Source: Pelagomonas calceolata (Eukaryota; Sar; Pelagophyceae; Pelagomonadales; Pelagomonadaceae). From it: DNA of 64,000 nucleotides. The stretch is from positions 6,076,001 through 6,140,000 of the forward strand of contig CAKKNE010000001.1 of the NCBI GenBank assembly GCA_918797485.1. The letters run 5' to 3'. Shown here piece by piece: positions 35,859 through 45,900 of the stretch. How positions within the stretch are numbered: position 1 is the stretch's first letter; each line of letters starts with the position of its first letter. The notes under the pieces were generated by a model. The model searched no databases, was not told the origin of the DNA, and was given only the letters and a program-made list of their open reading frames with translations. The position numbers and the translations under genes are program-made.

Positions 35859-38192
35859 ATGATGAGACTCACCTTCTTGATGGGCGTTGTCGCTTTTAGC
35901 AGCCCCCGGGCCGCGCGCGCGGGCTTCGTGATTGAGGACAGCAGCAGGGGCACCGACAACAGCAACAATTTGAGCATGGCGACCGGGGTGGCATCGCAAG
36001 GACGGCGCCAGCTCACGGGCTACGTGATGACCGACAGCAACATCTACACGGCCCGCGATGCATGGCTTGCGAACCCGACAGCCGCCGAGGCGACGTACGG
36101 CCACATCTCGACGTGGGAGACTGGGGGGGTGACGGACATGTCGTATTTGTTTTGTGCGAGTTCGAGCACTTCGGGGCTTTCTCAGGGATGCAAGACTGCC
36201 GCGGCGTCCTTCAACGAGGACATCGGCGCGTGGGACACCTCGGGCGTCACAACAATGGACTACATGTTCTACAAAGCCTCGGCCTTCGACCAGGACCTCA
36301 GCGACTGGAGGGTCGACAAGGTCACAAGCATGACATACACGTTCGCGTATTCGGCCTTTGACCAGGACCTCGGCTGGTGCTTGGACGGCGTGTACCTGTG
36401 GGGCGAGTTCTTTGGCACCCCGTGCGCGTCGACGTCGTGCGGCACTGGTGCTAACATGGCTACGCTGGTGTGTGGCGGCGAGCCGCACGACGACAGCACC
36501 ATACAAACCGCCGTAGCCACGTGGCTCGCGGACGCGACGGGCGCCGAGGCGACGTACGGCCACATTTCGACGTGGGAGACTTCCAGGGTGACGGACATGT
36601 CGTATTTGTTTCGAGGTGCATCGTCCTTCGACGAGGACATTGGCGCGTGGGACACCTCTGGCGTCATCACGATGTCCTCCATGTTCTACGAAGCCTCGTC
36701 GTTTAACCAAGACATTAGTGGTTGGGCGGTTGACAGCGTTACGAGAATGTACGAGATGTTCAAGGGCGCCTACGCCTTCGACCAGGACCTCGGCTGGTGC
36801 GTGGACTACGGCGTCAGCCTGTACGATGCGTTCGAGTACACCCCATGCGAGTCGACGTCGTGCGGTGTCACACTTGGCTGCCCGGCGCCGACGCCCGCGC
36901 CGACTATCACGCATCCTCCGACATATACAGTTGCGCCCACAGCTTCACCTCTCGTCGCCGTCGATGGCTATGGCGATAATGGCATCCGCACGGCGGTGGC
37001 AAGCTGGTCAGTATCGAACCCCGCCGCCGCCATCCGAAAGTACGGCCACATCTCGACGTGGCAGACAGGGGGCGTGACGGACATGTCGGAATTGTTTTGT
37101 ACGAATTGCGGCCTTTGGATTGCTTCGAACTTCAACGAGGACATCAGCGCGTGGGATACCTCCGGCGTCACGGATATGAAGGAGATGTTCTACAAACAAT
37201 CATCGTTTAACCAACCGATCGGCAAATGAAAAACCAGCGCTGTGAAAGACATGGATGATATGTTGAGCGACGCATCGTCGTTTAACCAGGACCTCAGCGG
37301 CTGGGACGTTGTTGCCGTGACGCGAATGGGCGACATGTTCAAGGACGCAAAGGACTTCGACCAGGACCTAGGCTGGTGCCTGGACAACGACGTGGGCCTG
37401 AAAGAGGCATTTAAAGGAACAAAGTGCGAGTCGACGTCGTGTGGTGTCGCGCAAAAGGACGTCATTGGAATTTGCGACCCAGTCGCTCGTCCGTGTCTCA
37501 TTCCCAGTGTTAGTGAGCAATGCATAATGAACTCACCAACAATAGCCATCGCCCTGGTTGTCCTTCTTGCTGGCTTCGGCGCATGCGTCTACTGGAGGAA
37601 GAAGAAGGACGAAACTTACGTCGCCGCCGCCCGCCGCCTCCTCTACAGCTGCCTCTGCTGCTGCTGTCTCTGCTGCAGGAAAAAGAAGGAACCGAGTGGC
37701 ATCAACTCCCAACCGGATTCCCCGGCGGAGTCGCCACCGGAACTTGGCCCGGAAGAGCCCGACGAGGAAGAGACACGCACCGCCGCAGAGGAAACCACGG
37801 TCGAGGAGTCCGTCGAGCCTTCGTCCCTCTCGAAGCTTACCTCGTTCCTGTTCGGGGAGCGGGAAGAGGCCCCCACGGAAGAGGCCCCCAAGGAAGAAGA
37901 AGAGGCCGCCACCCTCCCCGTCTTTGCGGAAGCCGAGGAGGAAGCAACCGAGCAACCGCCGCCTCCGCCAGCAGGGCGCTGGTTCTCGCGCGCCGAGCCT
38001 GAGCCTGCTGCGCCGAAATCCGAGGAGATGCACCAGCGGATGGCCGGTTGGTATAACAACGCGCCGGAAGCTGCCGCGCTGCGCGCGACTTGGGGCGCAT
38101 TTCCGGAACCCGACGAATTCCAGACGTGGCCCGGCTTCGTCGCCGTGACCAACGCGTTCCTCGACGCCAGCACCAGTGAGCCCGAAGCGTGA
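35859..38192 (+). CDS. BspA-like (DUF285) surface protein interrupted by one in-frame TGA
   Basis: The frame runs 35859-38192 with one internal stop, TGA at 37227-37229. It starts with a signal peptide and contains repeated DUF285 units such as GHISTWETGGVTDMSYLF, FNEDIGAWDTSGVTTMDYMF and FNQDLSGWDVVAVTRMGDMF. Then come a membrane helix (PTIAIALVVLLAGFGACVYW), a Cys cluster (SCLCCCCLCC, probably palmitoylated) and an acidic cytoplasmic tail. The TGA stands exactly where every repeat has Trp (IGAW, ISAW, LSGW), so it looks like TGG changed to TGA. Without read-through, the product would lose its membrane anchor and be secreted. BspA-like repeats occur in protist surface proteins used in adhesion; the role here is inferred. 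Confidence 0.78.
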
Positions 38193-38242
38193 GTCGCGCG
38201 TGTAGTTAAGACTCTTCCCTAATTTCTAAACTAGACCTTACA

Positions 38243-39244
38243 CTACGCGACCTTCTTCTTCTTCAGGTCGAACCCCTTGTGCACCGCCTTGATGGACTCG
38301 GGCCGCACGAAGTCCACCGACCCGCGCTCGAGGACGCACGCCACGACGCCGCCGTTCGCGACCTTGAAGCGCTTCCCGTCGTGCTCCGCCTCGGCGGGCA
38401 GGTACTCGCGGAAGAACGACTGGAACCAGAGCGAGTGGCCGGCGACGACGACCGTCGCCTCGGGCCGCGCCATGGCCCAATCACAAAAAGCTTTGAGCCG
38501 CTCGCCGCCGTGGCCCCGCAGCGGCTTCGTGCCCGCGTTCCGCGACGCGTCGAAGCGCTTCGGGAAGCTCAGGTCCGGCGGCACGCGCGGGAGTAGAGGC
38601 GCCTCGCCGGGCGCCGCGAGCGCGACGGTGTCCACGTTCGTCGAGATCTCCTGGAGGCAGCTTAGTATATGAATGCGCGGCGGCGGCTGCGGCCGCTGGA
38701 AGGCCACGGCCGCCGTCTGGAGCGCTCTTCTCATATTTGAGGAACATATGACCGCGGACCCGCCGCCCCGCAACGCCTCCGCGTCGGCCGCGTCGCCGCC
38801 GTCCAAGGGCCCGTCGCCCTTCAAGGCTCGTGCCAACTCCTGCGCCTGCTCCAGGCCTTCCATATTAAGGGGAGAGTCGAAAAGCACCGACCCCGGGTCG
38901 AGCGCGACCAGCATCCTTAGCTCCCGCAACAACGCGGCGACGAGCTTGAAGGGGATGAGGGGCTTGGGCCCCTTGTTGAAGACGAGGTTCCACTCGCTTT
39001 CGCCGTGTCTCAAGAACAGGAGTTTCTTGCTCTTCGTCGCGGTCTGGGCCTGCACGTCGCTTTGGGAGGGCGGTTTCCTCCGCCAGCGCTTGTCTCTGCC
39101 AACAAACATGAGGAGGAAGCCGGACGCGTAGAGGCGCGCCTTGCCGAGCAGCACGTGGATCGACGCCGCATCCAACAAAATCCACGAGCAGCACGACGCG
39201 CAGAGGAGCGCCGTCGCCACGGCCTCGTAGAGGGTGAGGGGCAT
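38243..39244 (-). CDS. Membrane-anchored histidine phosphatase (phosphoglycerate mutase-like)
   Basis: 333 residues from MPLTLYEAVATALLC (ATG 39244). A further in-frame ATG lies at 39361 but that part is low-complexity. An N-terminal hydrophobic segment (ALLCASCCSWILLDAASIHVLL) probably anchors it. The catalytic core has LLFLRHGESEWN with the phospho-accepting His, an SSNMRRALQTA block, and VVVAGHSLWFQSFFREYLP with the second His. This superfamily hydrolyses or transfers phosphate on sugars, phosphoproteins or inositol phosphates. The C-terminus is Lys-rich (GFDLKKKKVA). It converges with the BspA-like gene 50 bp away. Confidence 0.85.
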   Translation of the reverse strand: MPLTLYEAVATALLCASCCSWILLDAASIHVLLGKARLYASGFLLMFVGRDKRWRRKPPSQSDVQAQTATKSKKLLFLRHGESEWNLVFNKGPKPLIPFKLVAALLRELRMLVALDPGSVLFDSPLNMEGLEQAQELARALKGDGPLDGGDAADAEALRGGGSAVICSSNMRRALQTAAVAFQRPQPPPRIHILSCLQEISTNVDTVALAAPGEAPLLPRVPPDLSFPKRFDASRNAGTKPLRGHGGERLKAFCDWAMARPEATVVVAGHSLWFQSFFREYLPAEAEHDGKRFKVANGGVVACVLERGSVDFVRPESIKAVHKGFDLKKKKVA

Positions 39245-39432
39245 CTTGGTGCAGCTGTTGCGGCGTGCGCGTGTGCTGCACGGCTGTGAAGGCGGCGGCT
39301 TTGTGTGCGGTCCCTCAGGAGCTCCTCTGCCACAGCTCTCGGTCTGCAACGGTTCAGGCACGGCGCCAGTCGTCCGCCACCAGCGCTGCGATGTGAATGC
39401 TGCGTTTTTGGCCCGGAGTCGCGCGCGGCTGG

Positions 39433-39457
39433 GCTAGCGGCCGTAAGACACTCTAGC
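39433..39457 (+). promoter_or_regulatory. CTAGC inverted promoter motif, copy 7
   Basis: GCTAGCGGCCGTAAGACAC, then TCTAGCAAGC, followed by a further AAGCTAGGC. It lies in the 330-bp gap between divergent genes (39244 and 39575), 118 bp before the plus-strand ATG. The rest of the gap shows only a TATA-like CATATATCG at about 39489. Confidence 0.75.
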
Positions 39458-39574
39458 AAGCAAGCTAGGCGATTCGCGGCCCTCAGCCCATATATCGTTC
39501 GATACACGGCATCATAGCCTCACCGAGCTATTTCCGTCGCTACTCGCATCGCTGCGCACAGCTGCGCCCCCAGG

Positions 39575-40864
39575 ATGGCCCCCACCACTCGATCACTGCT
39601 GGCGGCTTTGGTCGTGCTACGCGCGGCCGACGCGGCAGCGGTTGACCTAAAATCTAGAGCGGGCACGGCCGCCGCGTCGCCGGCGGCCGACGAGTGCTCC
39701 CTGAGAAACTGGCCCGGCGTCCAGCCCTCCTGGCGCCACGGCGGCGCCTCCGAGCTCTGCTTCTGCGCCTACGCCGGCGGCGCGCCCCTCGACGAGTCGT
39801 GTCCCCGCTGGAAGGACTACGTGTCCGCGGACGGCACACACGCGGACAAGCTCTCGACGCACGGCCGCGCGACGGTTCAAGGCAGACGCGCCGGCAACGC
39901 GACGACCAGCAAGTACGGCTCGATGACGGACTGGGCGCTGGACCTCGGGAGCGGCTTTGGTTCAGACTGCGACGTCGCGAGGTCCCCGGGCTGTGATTCC
40001 GTCGGCGCACATGCGCTATCAATCCCTAGAAACGGCTACGCCTCGCAGTGCTGCGACGCGGATGATCCCAACTCGTTTGCGAGCTGGCTGACGTCGCGGC
40101 CGCGGGAGCTCGCGAGCACGCTCGAGGACATGATCGTGGGCGGCCTGCGGGCCGTCGGTGATGTGGACGTGCCGTCGTGCGCCGCCACCGGCAAGGAACC
40201 CACGAAATCCAACGATTGCCTGGCGCAGTGCTTCCACGTCACGCCGGACGTGTTCTATGCACATCTTCATACTACCGTCTCAGTAGCAGCAATTCGGGAG
40301 GCTCCGGTCGACTCGGGTCTCGGCCCGGCTTACAACGCCTCCGAGAGTGACAGGCGTGACAAGGGGTACTACAACGTCTGTGCTTGTGAACCCTCGGAGT
40401 GGCCTGGCCGGCGGGGCAACTGCCCGGCGGTCGCGCCGGCGGATCGATCGTATCCGCGCCTCGCGGCAATGGCGCTCTGCCTGAATCTCGCCGCGGCGGC
40501 GGGCGTCGGCGGGAGCGCTTGCGTGCTGGCCCTGGCGACAGGCACCGCAGCGTTTCACGTGCCTCGGCGGCGGCCGGTGGCACCGCGCGTCGCACCGCTC
40601 GCGGCCCTGCCCTGCCCGGCCCTGGCCCTTGGCACTGGTGAAGGCGTGCTGGACGGCACTGGCGTGGGAGTGACGGGCGTCGCCTGGGTCGACGTTTTAT
40701 ACGTCTTCTTCATCCTGGGCATTTGTGGGCTGGTGTACACCACGACGATCGATGATTTTGGATCAAATGTCGACCGAACTTCGGTGCGAATAAATGATGA
40801 GTGGGCGAAGGCGCTCGACGAACGCGAAGACGAGGACGAGCCTGAGGATCCGTTCTCGTCGTGA
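39575..40864 (+). CDS. Unidentified Cys-rich membrane protein
   Basis: 429 residues, single exon. A signal peptide (MAPTTRSLLAALVVLRAADA) is followed by a luminal or extracellular domain with about 14 Cys (ASELCFCAYAGGAPLDESC, SQCCDADD, YYNVCACEPSEWPGRRGNC). Two hydrophobic segments follow (ALCLNLAAAAGVGGSACVLA and WVDVLYVFFILGICGLVY). The C-terminus is acidic (DEREDEDEPEDPFSS), presumably cytoplasmic. The disulfide-rich ectodomain suggests a surface or secretory-pathway receptor-like protein, but no family is recognised. It converges with eIF3k, 24 bp between stops. Confidence 0.7.
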   Translation: MAPTTRSLLAALVVLRAADAAAVDLKSRAGTAAASPAADECSLRNWPGVQPSWRHGGASELCFCAYAGGAPLDESCPRWKDYVSADGTHADKLSTHGRATVQGRRAGNATTSKYGSMTDWALDLGSGFGSDCDVARSPGCDSVGAHALSIPRNGYASQCCDADDPNSFASWLTSRPRELASTLEDMIVGGLRAVGDVDVPSCAATGKEPTKSNDCLAQCFHVTPDVFYAHLHTTVSVAAIREAPVDSGLGPAYNASESDRRDKGYYNVCACEPSEWPGRRGNCPAVAPADRSYPRLAAMALCLNLAAAAGVGGSACVLALATGTAAFHVPRRRPVAPRVAPLAALPCPALALGTGEGVLDGTGVGVTGVAWVDVLYVFFILGICGLVYTTTIDDFGSNVDRTSVRINDEWAKALDEREDEDEPEDPFSS

Positions 40865-40888
40865 GTAATCTATTTGTATGTGACCTAC

Positions 40889-41602
40889 TTACTCCGCCGT
40901 CGCGGGCGCCGCCTCGAAGATCTGCTCTTCCGGGTCGTAGAGCTTCAGCAGCGACGTCAGCGCGACCGTCTTCTCGACGACCTCCTTGCGCTGCTGGTTC
41001 TGCGCGTTCGGCTTAAATGAGGCCGACGCGCCGCTCGACGGCGCGAGGGGCCCGCCGCCCGCTTTGGCCAGCGCCGCGGCCTGCGCCGCGTCGCAGCCGA
41101 GCACCGTGCTCAGCAGGTCCAGCGGCACGGCCTGGAACGTCTCGCTCAACAAATCCAGCAGTCCTCGCCGCATCTGGCCCTCGAAGCCGGGGCACGTGCT
41201 CTCGAAGCTCGGCTCGGCCCGCGCGGATTTCCAGAACTCGTCGAACTTCGAGGCCTCCAACAACGCGTCGGCCTCCGCCAGCCGCTTGCAGAGCGGGCTC
41301 CGCTCGATGAGCGCCTCGGGCACGATATACAACAAATTGTAGCCGTCGCCCGCCGGCCGGGCGCACAGCGCCTTCGCGAGCACCTGGGCGAGGACGGCGT
41401 CCTGGCACCGCGACGGCGTGAACTGGTAGAGTTTGGCCAGCGCCTTGTTGGCCGCGGCGTCGTACTGCTTATTTTGAACTTGCGCCGCGACGTAGGCCTC
41501 CAGGGGCGCGATGGCCTCGGGCGTGTATTGGTCCGGCGAGCTCAGCAGCGTGTCCAGTTCCGCGGGCCGCGCCTGGCTCGGCGGCGAGGCTGCTATGTCC
41601 AT
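40889..41602 (-). CDS. EIF3K: Translation initiation factor eIF3 subunit k
   Basis: 237 residues, single exon. The conserved start of the HAM/WHD fold is visible: YTPEAIAPLEAYVAAQVQNK, then YDAAANKALAKLYQFTPSRC, where human eIF3k reads Y.PE....LE.YV..Q and YD..ANLA.LKLYQFNP. The C-terminus (EVVEKTVALTSLLKLY) is the expected helix. The length (human 218) fits. eIF3k is a peripheral subunit of the eIF3 complex next to eIF3l. It shares its promoter region with the DEAH helicase. Confidence 0.9.
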   Translation of the reverse strand: MDIAASPPSQARPAELDTLLSSPDQYTPEAIAPLEAYVAAQVQNKQYDAAANKALAKLYQFTPSRCQDAVLAQVLAKALCARPAGDGYNLLYIVPEALIERSPLCKRLAEADALLEASKFDEFWKSARAEPSFESTCPGFEGQMRRGLLDLLSETFQAVPLDLLSTVLGCDAAQAAALAKAGGGPLAPSSGASASFKPNAQNQQRKEVVEKTVALTSLLKLYDPEEQIFEAAPATAE

Positions 41603-42001
41603 GGCCGGCGATTTGGCGGCGATAGACGCAGTGAGCTCTGATCAACCAGCGCGGGGCACTGATGAGATGAATATATGAGCCCGAGATGCGCAGCTGTGCA
41701 AACAGGGCGGCACCAGGGGTACTTTGGCAAATCGTCGCCGTCCAAGTTAGCCAGCGTGCTGTAAGCCCACTAGCAAACCTAGTATGTTTAACGCTAGTCA
41801 CTGCGACGCGAAGAGAGCATTTTTGCAGCGTGCGAGGCCGCTCAGTGGTTGGCATATCTTCAACGTATCGCATTTGAGGTCTGCATAGAGTGCTGGCATC
41901 AATCATACTTCGTGCTAGCTCACAAGGCAAGTACAGTGCAGCATCGCAACACAGCAGCGATCAGCGCAAAGCAAGCAGCGAGCAGCGCAAAGCAAGCAGC
42001 G
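41603..42001. other. Divergent promoter region, 399 bp
   Basis: It contains a TATA-like ATATATGAG about 65 bp before the eIF3k ATG and a weak CTAGC motif at 41746-41774. Near the helicase start a short repeat, AGCGCAAAGCAAGCAGCG, occurs twice in a row. No gene is seen. Confidence 0.6.
41746..41774 (+). promoter_or_regulatory. CTAGC promoter motif, weak copy
   Basis: GTTAGCCAGCGTGCTGTAAG, then CCCACTAGCAAACC. Only the right half (GTAAG, CACTAGCAA) is well kept; the left arm is TTAGC instead of GCTAG. Confidence 0.45.
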
Positions 42002-43972
42002 ATGGAAATCACCGCCGCCTCCTTCACGAACGAGGCCTTCGCCAACCTCCAGCCGCGGCGGCCGCGCGTGGCGAAGGACCCGTCGCTGCCGGTCTTAGCG
42101 GCGAGAGACGAGGTCCTCGCCGCGGTGCGCGGCCACAGCACAGTCCTAGTGGTGGGAGAAACGGGCAGCGGCAAGTCGACGCAGGTGCCGCAGTTCCTCC
42201 TCGACGCCAAACTGTGCGCGCCGCAGGACGGCCGGCGCCTCTGCGTCACGCAGCCCCGACGAGTAGCCGTCCTCACGGTGAGCGAGCGCGTCGCCGCGGA
42301 GCGCGGCGTGGAAATTGGCGGCGAGGTGGGCTACGCCATGCGCTTCGAGCGCAAGGCGTCGAAGAAGACTGCTGCGGTCTTCGCGACCGACGGACTTGTT
42401 GTCAGAGAGATGCTCGGCGACGAGCAGCTCCAGAGGTATGGTGTGCTGATCGTGGACGAGGCCCACGAGCGGAGCGTCCACACGGACGTGCTGCTCGGCC
42501 TCGCGAAGCGGACGCAGGCGAAGCGACCGCTGAAATTGATCCTCATGTCGGCCACACTCGACATCTCTTCACTCCAAAACTACTTCGACGACTGCGCCGT
42601 CGTCAAGGTGCCGGGGCGCCTCCACGCCGTCGACGTGTTCTACACTGTCGACGCATTGGACGACTACCACGAGGCCTGCGCGACGTGCTGCGCGCAGCTC
42701 CACGCGGACAAAACGTGCAAGGGCGACGTCCTCGTCTTCATGCCCGGCCAGGAGGAGATCGCGAGCTGCGTGGCCATGCTCGAGGAGCGGCTCTCTGGCG
42801 TTGTGGTGGTGCCGTTGTACGCGGCGCTATCCAAGGAAAAGCAGCTCGAGGCCTTCGCGCCGGCCCCAAGCGGCAAGCGCAAGTTCATCGTTTCGACGAC
42901 GATCGCCGAGACGTCCGTGACGGTCCAGGGCGTCCGGCACGTCGTCGACCCGGGCTGGGCGAAAAACCGGGGCTGCGACGCGCGGGGCTTCGAGGCTTTA
43001 AGAGTAGAAGCGACGTCGAAGGCGCAGGCTCGGCAACGCGCGGGCCGCGCGGGCCGCGAGGCGCCCGGCCGGTGCTACCGCTTGTATCCCGAGGCCGCCT
43101 GGGACTCGCTGCCCGACGCGACCGCGCCCGAGATTCTGAGATGTGATTTGGCCGGCGTCGTGCTCTCCTTGAAAGCGCTGGGCGTCGCGCGGCCGGAGAC
43201 CTTCGACTTCGTGACGAAGCCGCCGCGGCACGCGTTGCTCCGAGCCCTGGAGACGTTGTATGCGTGCGAAGCTTTAGATGACCGGGGCGCGCTGACGGCG
43301 CTCGGGCGGCGCCTCGCGTCGTTGCCCCTGCCGCCTTTATTAGCATCGGCCGTCGACCTCGCGTCTACGCAATTTAGGGACGGCGCGCCGGACGTGCTGT
43401 GGGTCGTCGCGGCGGTCGTCTCCTCCGAGCACGGGCTCTTCGTCCAGCCGCGGGGCGGCGAAGCGAGGGACAACGCCATCCGAGCCCGAGACGCCTTCGA
43501 GGACCGCAGCGGCGACCTGTGGACGTCGCGGAACGCGTTGAAGGCCGCCGCGAACGAACGGAACCGCCAGCAGTGGTGCCGGAAGCGGTTCCTCAGCGCC
43601 TCGGCGGTCGAGTCCGCGCTCCGCGTCCGGAAGCAGCTGCTCGACGTGCTCTCCAAAGAAATCTTCGCGCCCACCGAGGCCATTCCCCTCGACACGGCGC
43701 GGACGGCGGCGCTCGACTGCGTCGCGAAGGCTTTGTGTGTGCAGAACGCCGCGGTCCGCGACCCGGCGAAGCGGTGCTTTCGGGCCCTGCGCAACGACGC
43801 GGCGGTGTCCGTGCACCCCGGGTCGATTCTGCACGGCCGGAACCCGCCGCCCGAGGCTTTAGTGTTTGCCTCGTCCGTGCAAACGACGAAGCTCTTCCTG
43901 CGCGGCGTATCGGCCGTCGACGCGTCGACGCTCGCGCGGCTGGCGCCGCGCCTCTTTTCTACTGGTCTGTGA
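42002..43972 (+). CDS. DEAH-box RNA helicase (DHX33/Dhr2-like)
   Basis: 656 residues from MEITAASFTNEAFANLQPRR. All DEAH motifs are present: VGETGSGKSTQVPQFLL (I), TQPRRVAVLTVSERVA (Ia), IVDEAHERSVHTDVLLG (II), LMSATLD (III), IVSTTIAETSVTV (V) and QRAGRAGREAPGRCYRLY (VI). The winged-helix, ratchet and OB regions follow (the OB start is near AVSVHPGSILHGRNPPPEAL). The short N-terminus, with no RS or zinc extension, fits the DHX33/Dhr2 group active in rRNA processing, or a short spliceosomal type; the exact orthologue is unclear. An in-frame ATG at 41849 is rejected because it lies in promoter sequence. Confidence 0.93.
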   Translation: MEITAASFTNEAFANLQPRRPRVAKDPSLPVLAARDEVLAAVRGHSTVLVVGETGSGKSTQVPQFLLDAKLCAPQDGRRLCVTQPRRVAVLTVSERVAAERGVEIGGEVGYAMRFERKASKKTAAVFATDGLVVREMLGDEQLQRYGVLIVDEAHERSVHTDVLLGLAKRTQAKRPLKLILMSATLDISSLQNYFDDCAVVKVPGRLHAVDVFYTVDALDDYHEACATCCAQLHADKTCKGDVLVFMPGQEEIASCVAMLEERLSGVVVVPLYAALSKEKQLEAFAPAPSGKRKFIVSTTIAETSVTVQGVRHVVDPGWAKNRGCDARGFEALRVEATSKAQARQRAGRAGREAPGRCYRLYPEAAWDSLPDATAPEILRCDLAGVVLSLKALGVARPETFDFVTKPPRHALLRALETLYACEALDDRGALTALGRRLASLPLPPLLASAVDLASTQFRDGAPDVLWVVAAVVSSEHGLFVQPRGGEARDNAIRARDAFEDRSGDLWTSRNALKAAANERNRQQWCRKRFLSASAVESALRVRKQLLDVLSKEIFAPTEAIPLDTARTAALDCVAKALCVQNAAVRDPAKRCFRALRNDAAVSVHPGSILHGRNPPPEALVFASSVQTTKLFLRGVSAVDASTLARLAPRLFSTGL

Positions 43973-43994
43973 AACTTTAATACAACTGTTTTGT

Positions 43995-45539
43995 TTACAC
44001 ACAAATCTTCGTCGCCCAGTCGTCGACCGACGCCTCGGCGGCGACCATGCGAGCGAGGTGTCGCTGCGCGGCCGTTGAGACGCGCGTGTCGCGCTCGGGC
44101 TTCCCCAGGTTGTTCTTGCTCTCGAAGTTCGTCATCACCGGTCCCGCGAGAACGACGAATTGTTGCGGCAGCGGCGTCAGGTTCGGCAGGTTAGAGCCTT
44201 CAAACACCGCATCGAGGGCGGCGCCGTCCAAGACGCCTCGCGCGTGCGCGACGAGCGCCGCGACCAACGTATTGACGAAGAGCGGCTCCGGCTGGCGCAT
44301 CGAGATGGACACGCGGCACCACGCGGCCCGCGGCGCGTCCTGCGCCGAGCAGCGCACGCGGCCTAATTTTGCGGTCTTGAGCCAGCCCGCGTCTTTGAGC
44401 TCGACGGCGCGGCGCGCGGCGTGGGCCATGCGCCGCAACGTCGCTTCGTCTACATATCGCGCTGCCTCGAGCGACGCAAACGGCGTGGGACAGCCGACGT
44501 GTTCCGCGGACGCCGTCGGCGCGGGAGCCGCCGACGAGGCCACGGGCGACGCGCCGCAGCACTTCCAAGGCACGAGCGCGATATACCGCTCAGCCTGGCG
44601 CCGCTCCGCCGCGAAGGGCCGGTCGGCAACGTCGGCGCCCTGGACGTCGACGTCCGGCAGTCTCTCCCGCAACCGGCGCACGAGAGACGGCAGATCCGCG
44701 AGCATTCGCTTGGGCACGTTGATCGCGACGCGGTTGCAGATCGCCGCGGGGGCGACGCGGAGGGGCACGGCCCAATTCAGGTGGCCGTGCTGGCCGACGA
44801 CGTGGTGCAGCACCTCTTGTAAACGAGGCGGTTCGTCGTAGCTGACCGTGAAGCACAGCGCGGCCGTCGGCTCCACCGCCGGGCGCGAGACGACGCCCTC
44901 GCCGCACGGCGTCGCCCGCAGGTGCGCGAAGAGCTTCGACCGCGAGGCGAAGGGCGCCTGACATTTGTCGCACGTCGCCGCGACGGCGGACTCCTTGAAG
45001 CGCTTGCGGATGCGCGCCGCGAGCTCGTCCTCCGAGGCATCTAAAGGCGGCCAGCGCGCGCCCGGCCCCGACACGGACTGGCCGTATTCTTCGAGGTAGC
45101 AGATCTGCTCTCCCCTGAACTCGAGCCGCGCGACTTGACAAAAACGCACGAGCTTCTCTGCCTTGTCGGCGCGCTTCTCCCGAAAATTGTCAAACTCCGC
45201 GAGCCATTTGACCACTGCTACCGGTCTCGTCGCATCGATGGCCAAGTCCCGTTCGACGTGGCGGAACCGAATACTCGTTTGTTTGCCGCAGATCTGCCGC
45301 AGCCAGTACTCTCGGATCTGCTCTCGTCCCACGAAGGTGCCGTTGCGGTCGAAGGCGCGCTCGATGTAGACTGCATCCTCGGTAAATAAAGCAGCGATGC
45401 GGTCCGCGTCTTGCGTGGTCCATGCTTCGCCGTATTCGCTGACTGCATGAATTACAGTGGTGCGGGCGAGCATGCTGCGTGCTTGCAGTGGTGCTGCTGC
45501 AGGAGTGCTTGCTTCTAGCGGCCGTAGGTGTGCGCACAA
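43995..45539 (-). CDS. NTF2-like domain / zinc finger / degenerate TruA-type pseudouridine synthase fusion
   Basis: 514 residues in one frame; an alternative start is the second Met (45473). About residues 25-160 form an NTF2/SnoaL-like fold (WTTQDADRIAALFTEDAVYI, REQIREYWLRQI). A single zinc finger follows, CDKCQAPFASRSKLFAHLRA with a Cys ending (C2HC). The rest aligns with eukaryotic PUS1/TruA: DLPSLVRRLRERLPDVDVQG and PLFVNTLVAALVAHARGVLD match conserved TruA blocks. At the position of the catalytic RTD motif the sequence reads LRVAPAAICNRVAINV, so the Asp appears to be lost. I infer a non-catalytic RNA-binding role. The combination is not one I recognise. Confidence 0.65.
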   Translation of the reverse strand: MCAHLRPLEASTPAAAPLQARSMLARTTVIHAVSEYGEAWTTQDADRIAALFTEDAVYIERAFDRNGTFVGREQIREYWLRQICGKQTSIRFRHVERDLAIDATRPVAVVKWLAEFDNFREKRADKAEKLVRFCQVARLEFRGEQICYLEEYGQSVSGPGARWPPLDASEDELAARIRKRFKESAVAATCDKCQAPFASRSKLFAHLRATPCGEGVVSRPAVEPTAALCFTVSYDEPPRLQEVLHHVVGQHGHLNWAVPLRVAPAAICNRVAINVPKRMLADLPSLVRRLRERLPDVDVQGADVADRPFAAERRQAERYIALVPWKCCGASPVASSAAPAPTASAEHVGCPTPFASLEAARYVDEATLRRMAHAARRAVELKDAGWLKTAKLGRVRCSAQDAPRAAWCRVSISMRQPEPLFVNTLVAALVAHARGVLDGAALDAVFEGSNLPNLTPLPQQFVVLAGPVMTNFESKNNLGKPERDTRVSTAAQRHLARMVAAEASVDDWATKICV

Positions 45540-45900
45540 TTCTCGGACGCGGCGTAAGTATGAGCACGAATGCCAGTGAAGCGCTTGCAGTTTTCTGCAC
45601 GGCTACGCGCGCTCACGTAGCTAGCGGACTTTAAGACACTAGCGTTCCCCTGGGTCTCTGTTCGGCGGCAAGCGCTACGGCCGCTAACCCCTTCATCTGA
45701 GGTGCTGGTAGTTCATAGGATTTGTTCGCAGACCCACCGAAACGATCCGCGTTATAGCGCGGTCGCACCAGGAGACCTGTGCCTCCAATCCAGGCAAGAG
45801 GCTCCTTGTGGCGCGTCGCGCGGGGACGCTACGAGGCGCAGCCGCGCCGTCGCGCTGTCGCCGCGGACACGAGATAGCAGCGCTCGTGAATTCGTGAAAT
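45540..45900. other. Divergent promoter region, 361 bp
   Basis: It lies between the NTF2/TruA fusion and the SAM/U-box gene. It holds a full CTAGC motif at 45620-45643. Nothing else is recognised. Confidence 0.6.
45620..45643 (+). promoter_or_regulatory. CTAGC inverted promoter motif, copy 8
   Basis: GCTAGCGGACTTTAAGACAC then TAGCG. It lies 81 bp from the fusion-gene start on one side and 258 bp from the U-box gene on the other. Confidence 0.72.

Noticed and set aside
35670-36914. 414-codon minus frame opposite the BspA-like gene
   Set aside because: It repeats RHVRHP/EVLVEG units that are the reverse reading of DUF285 repeats, and it overlaps the promoter motif.
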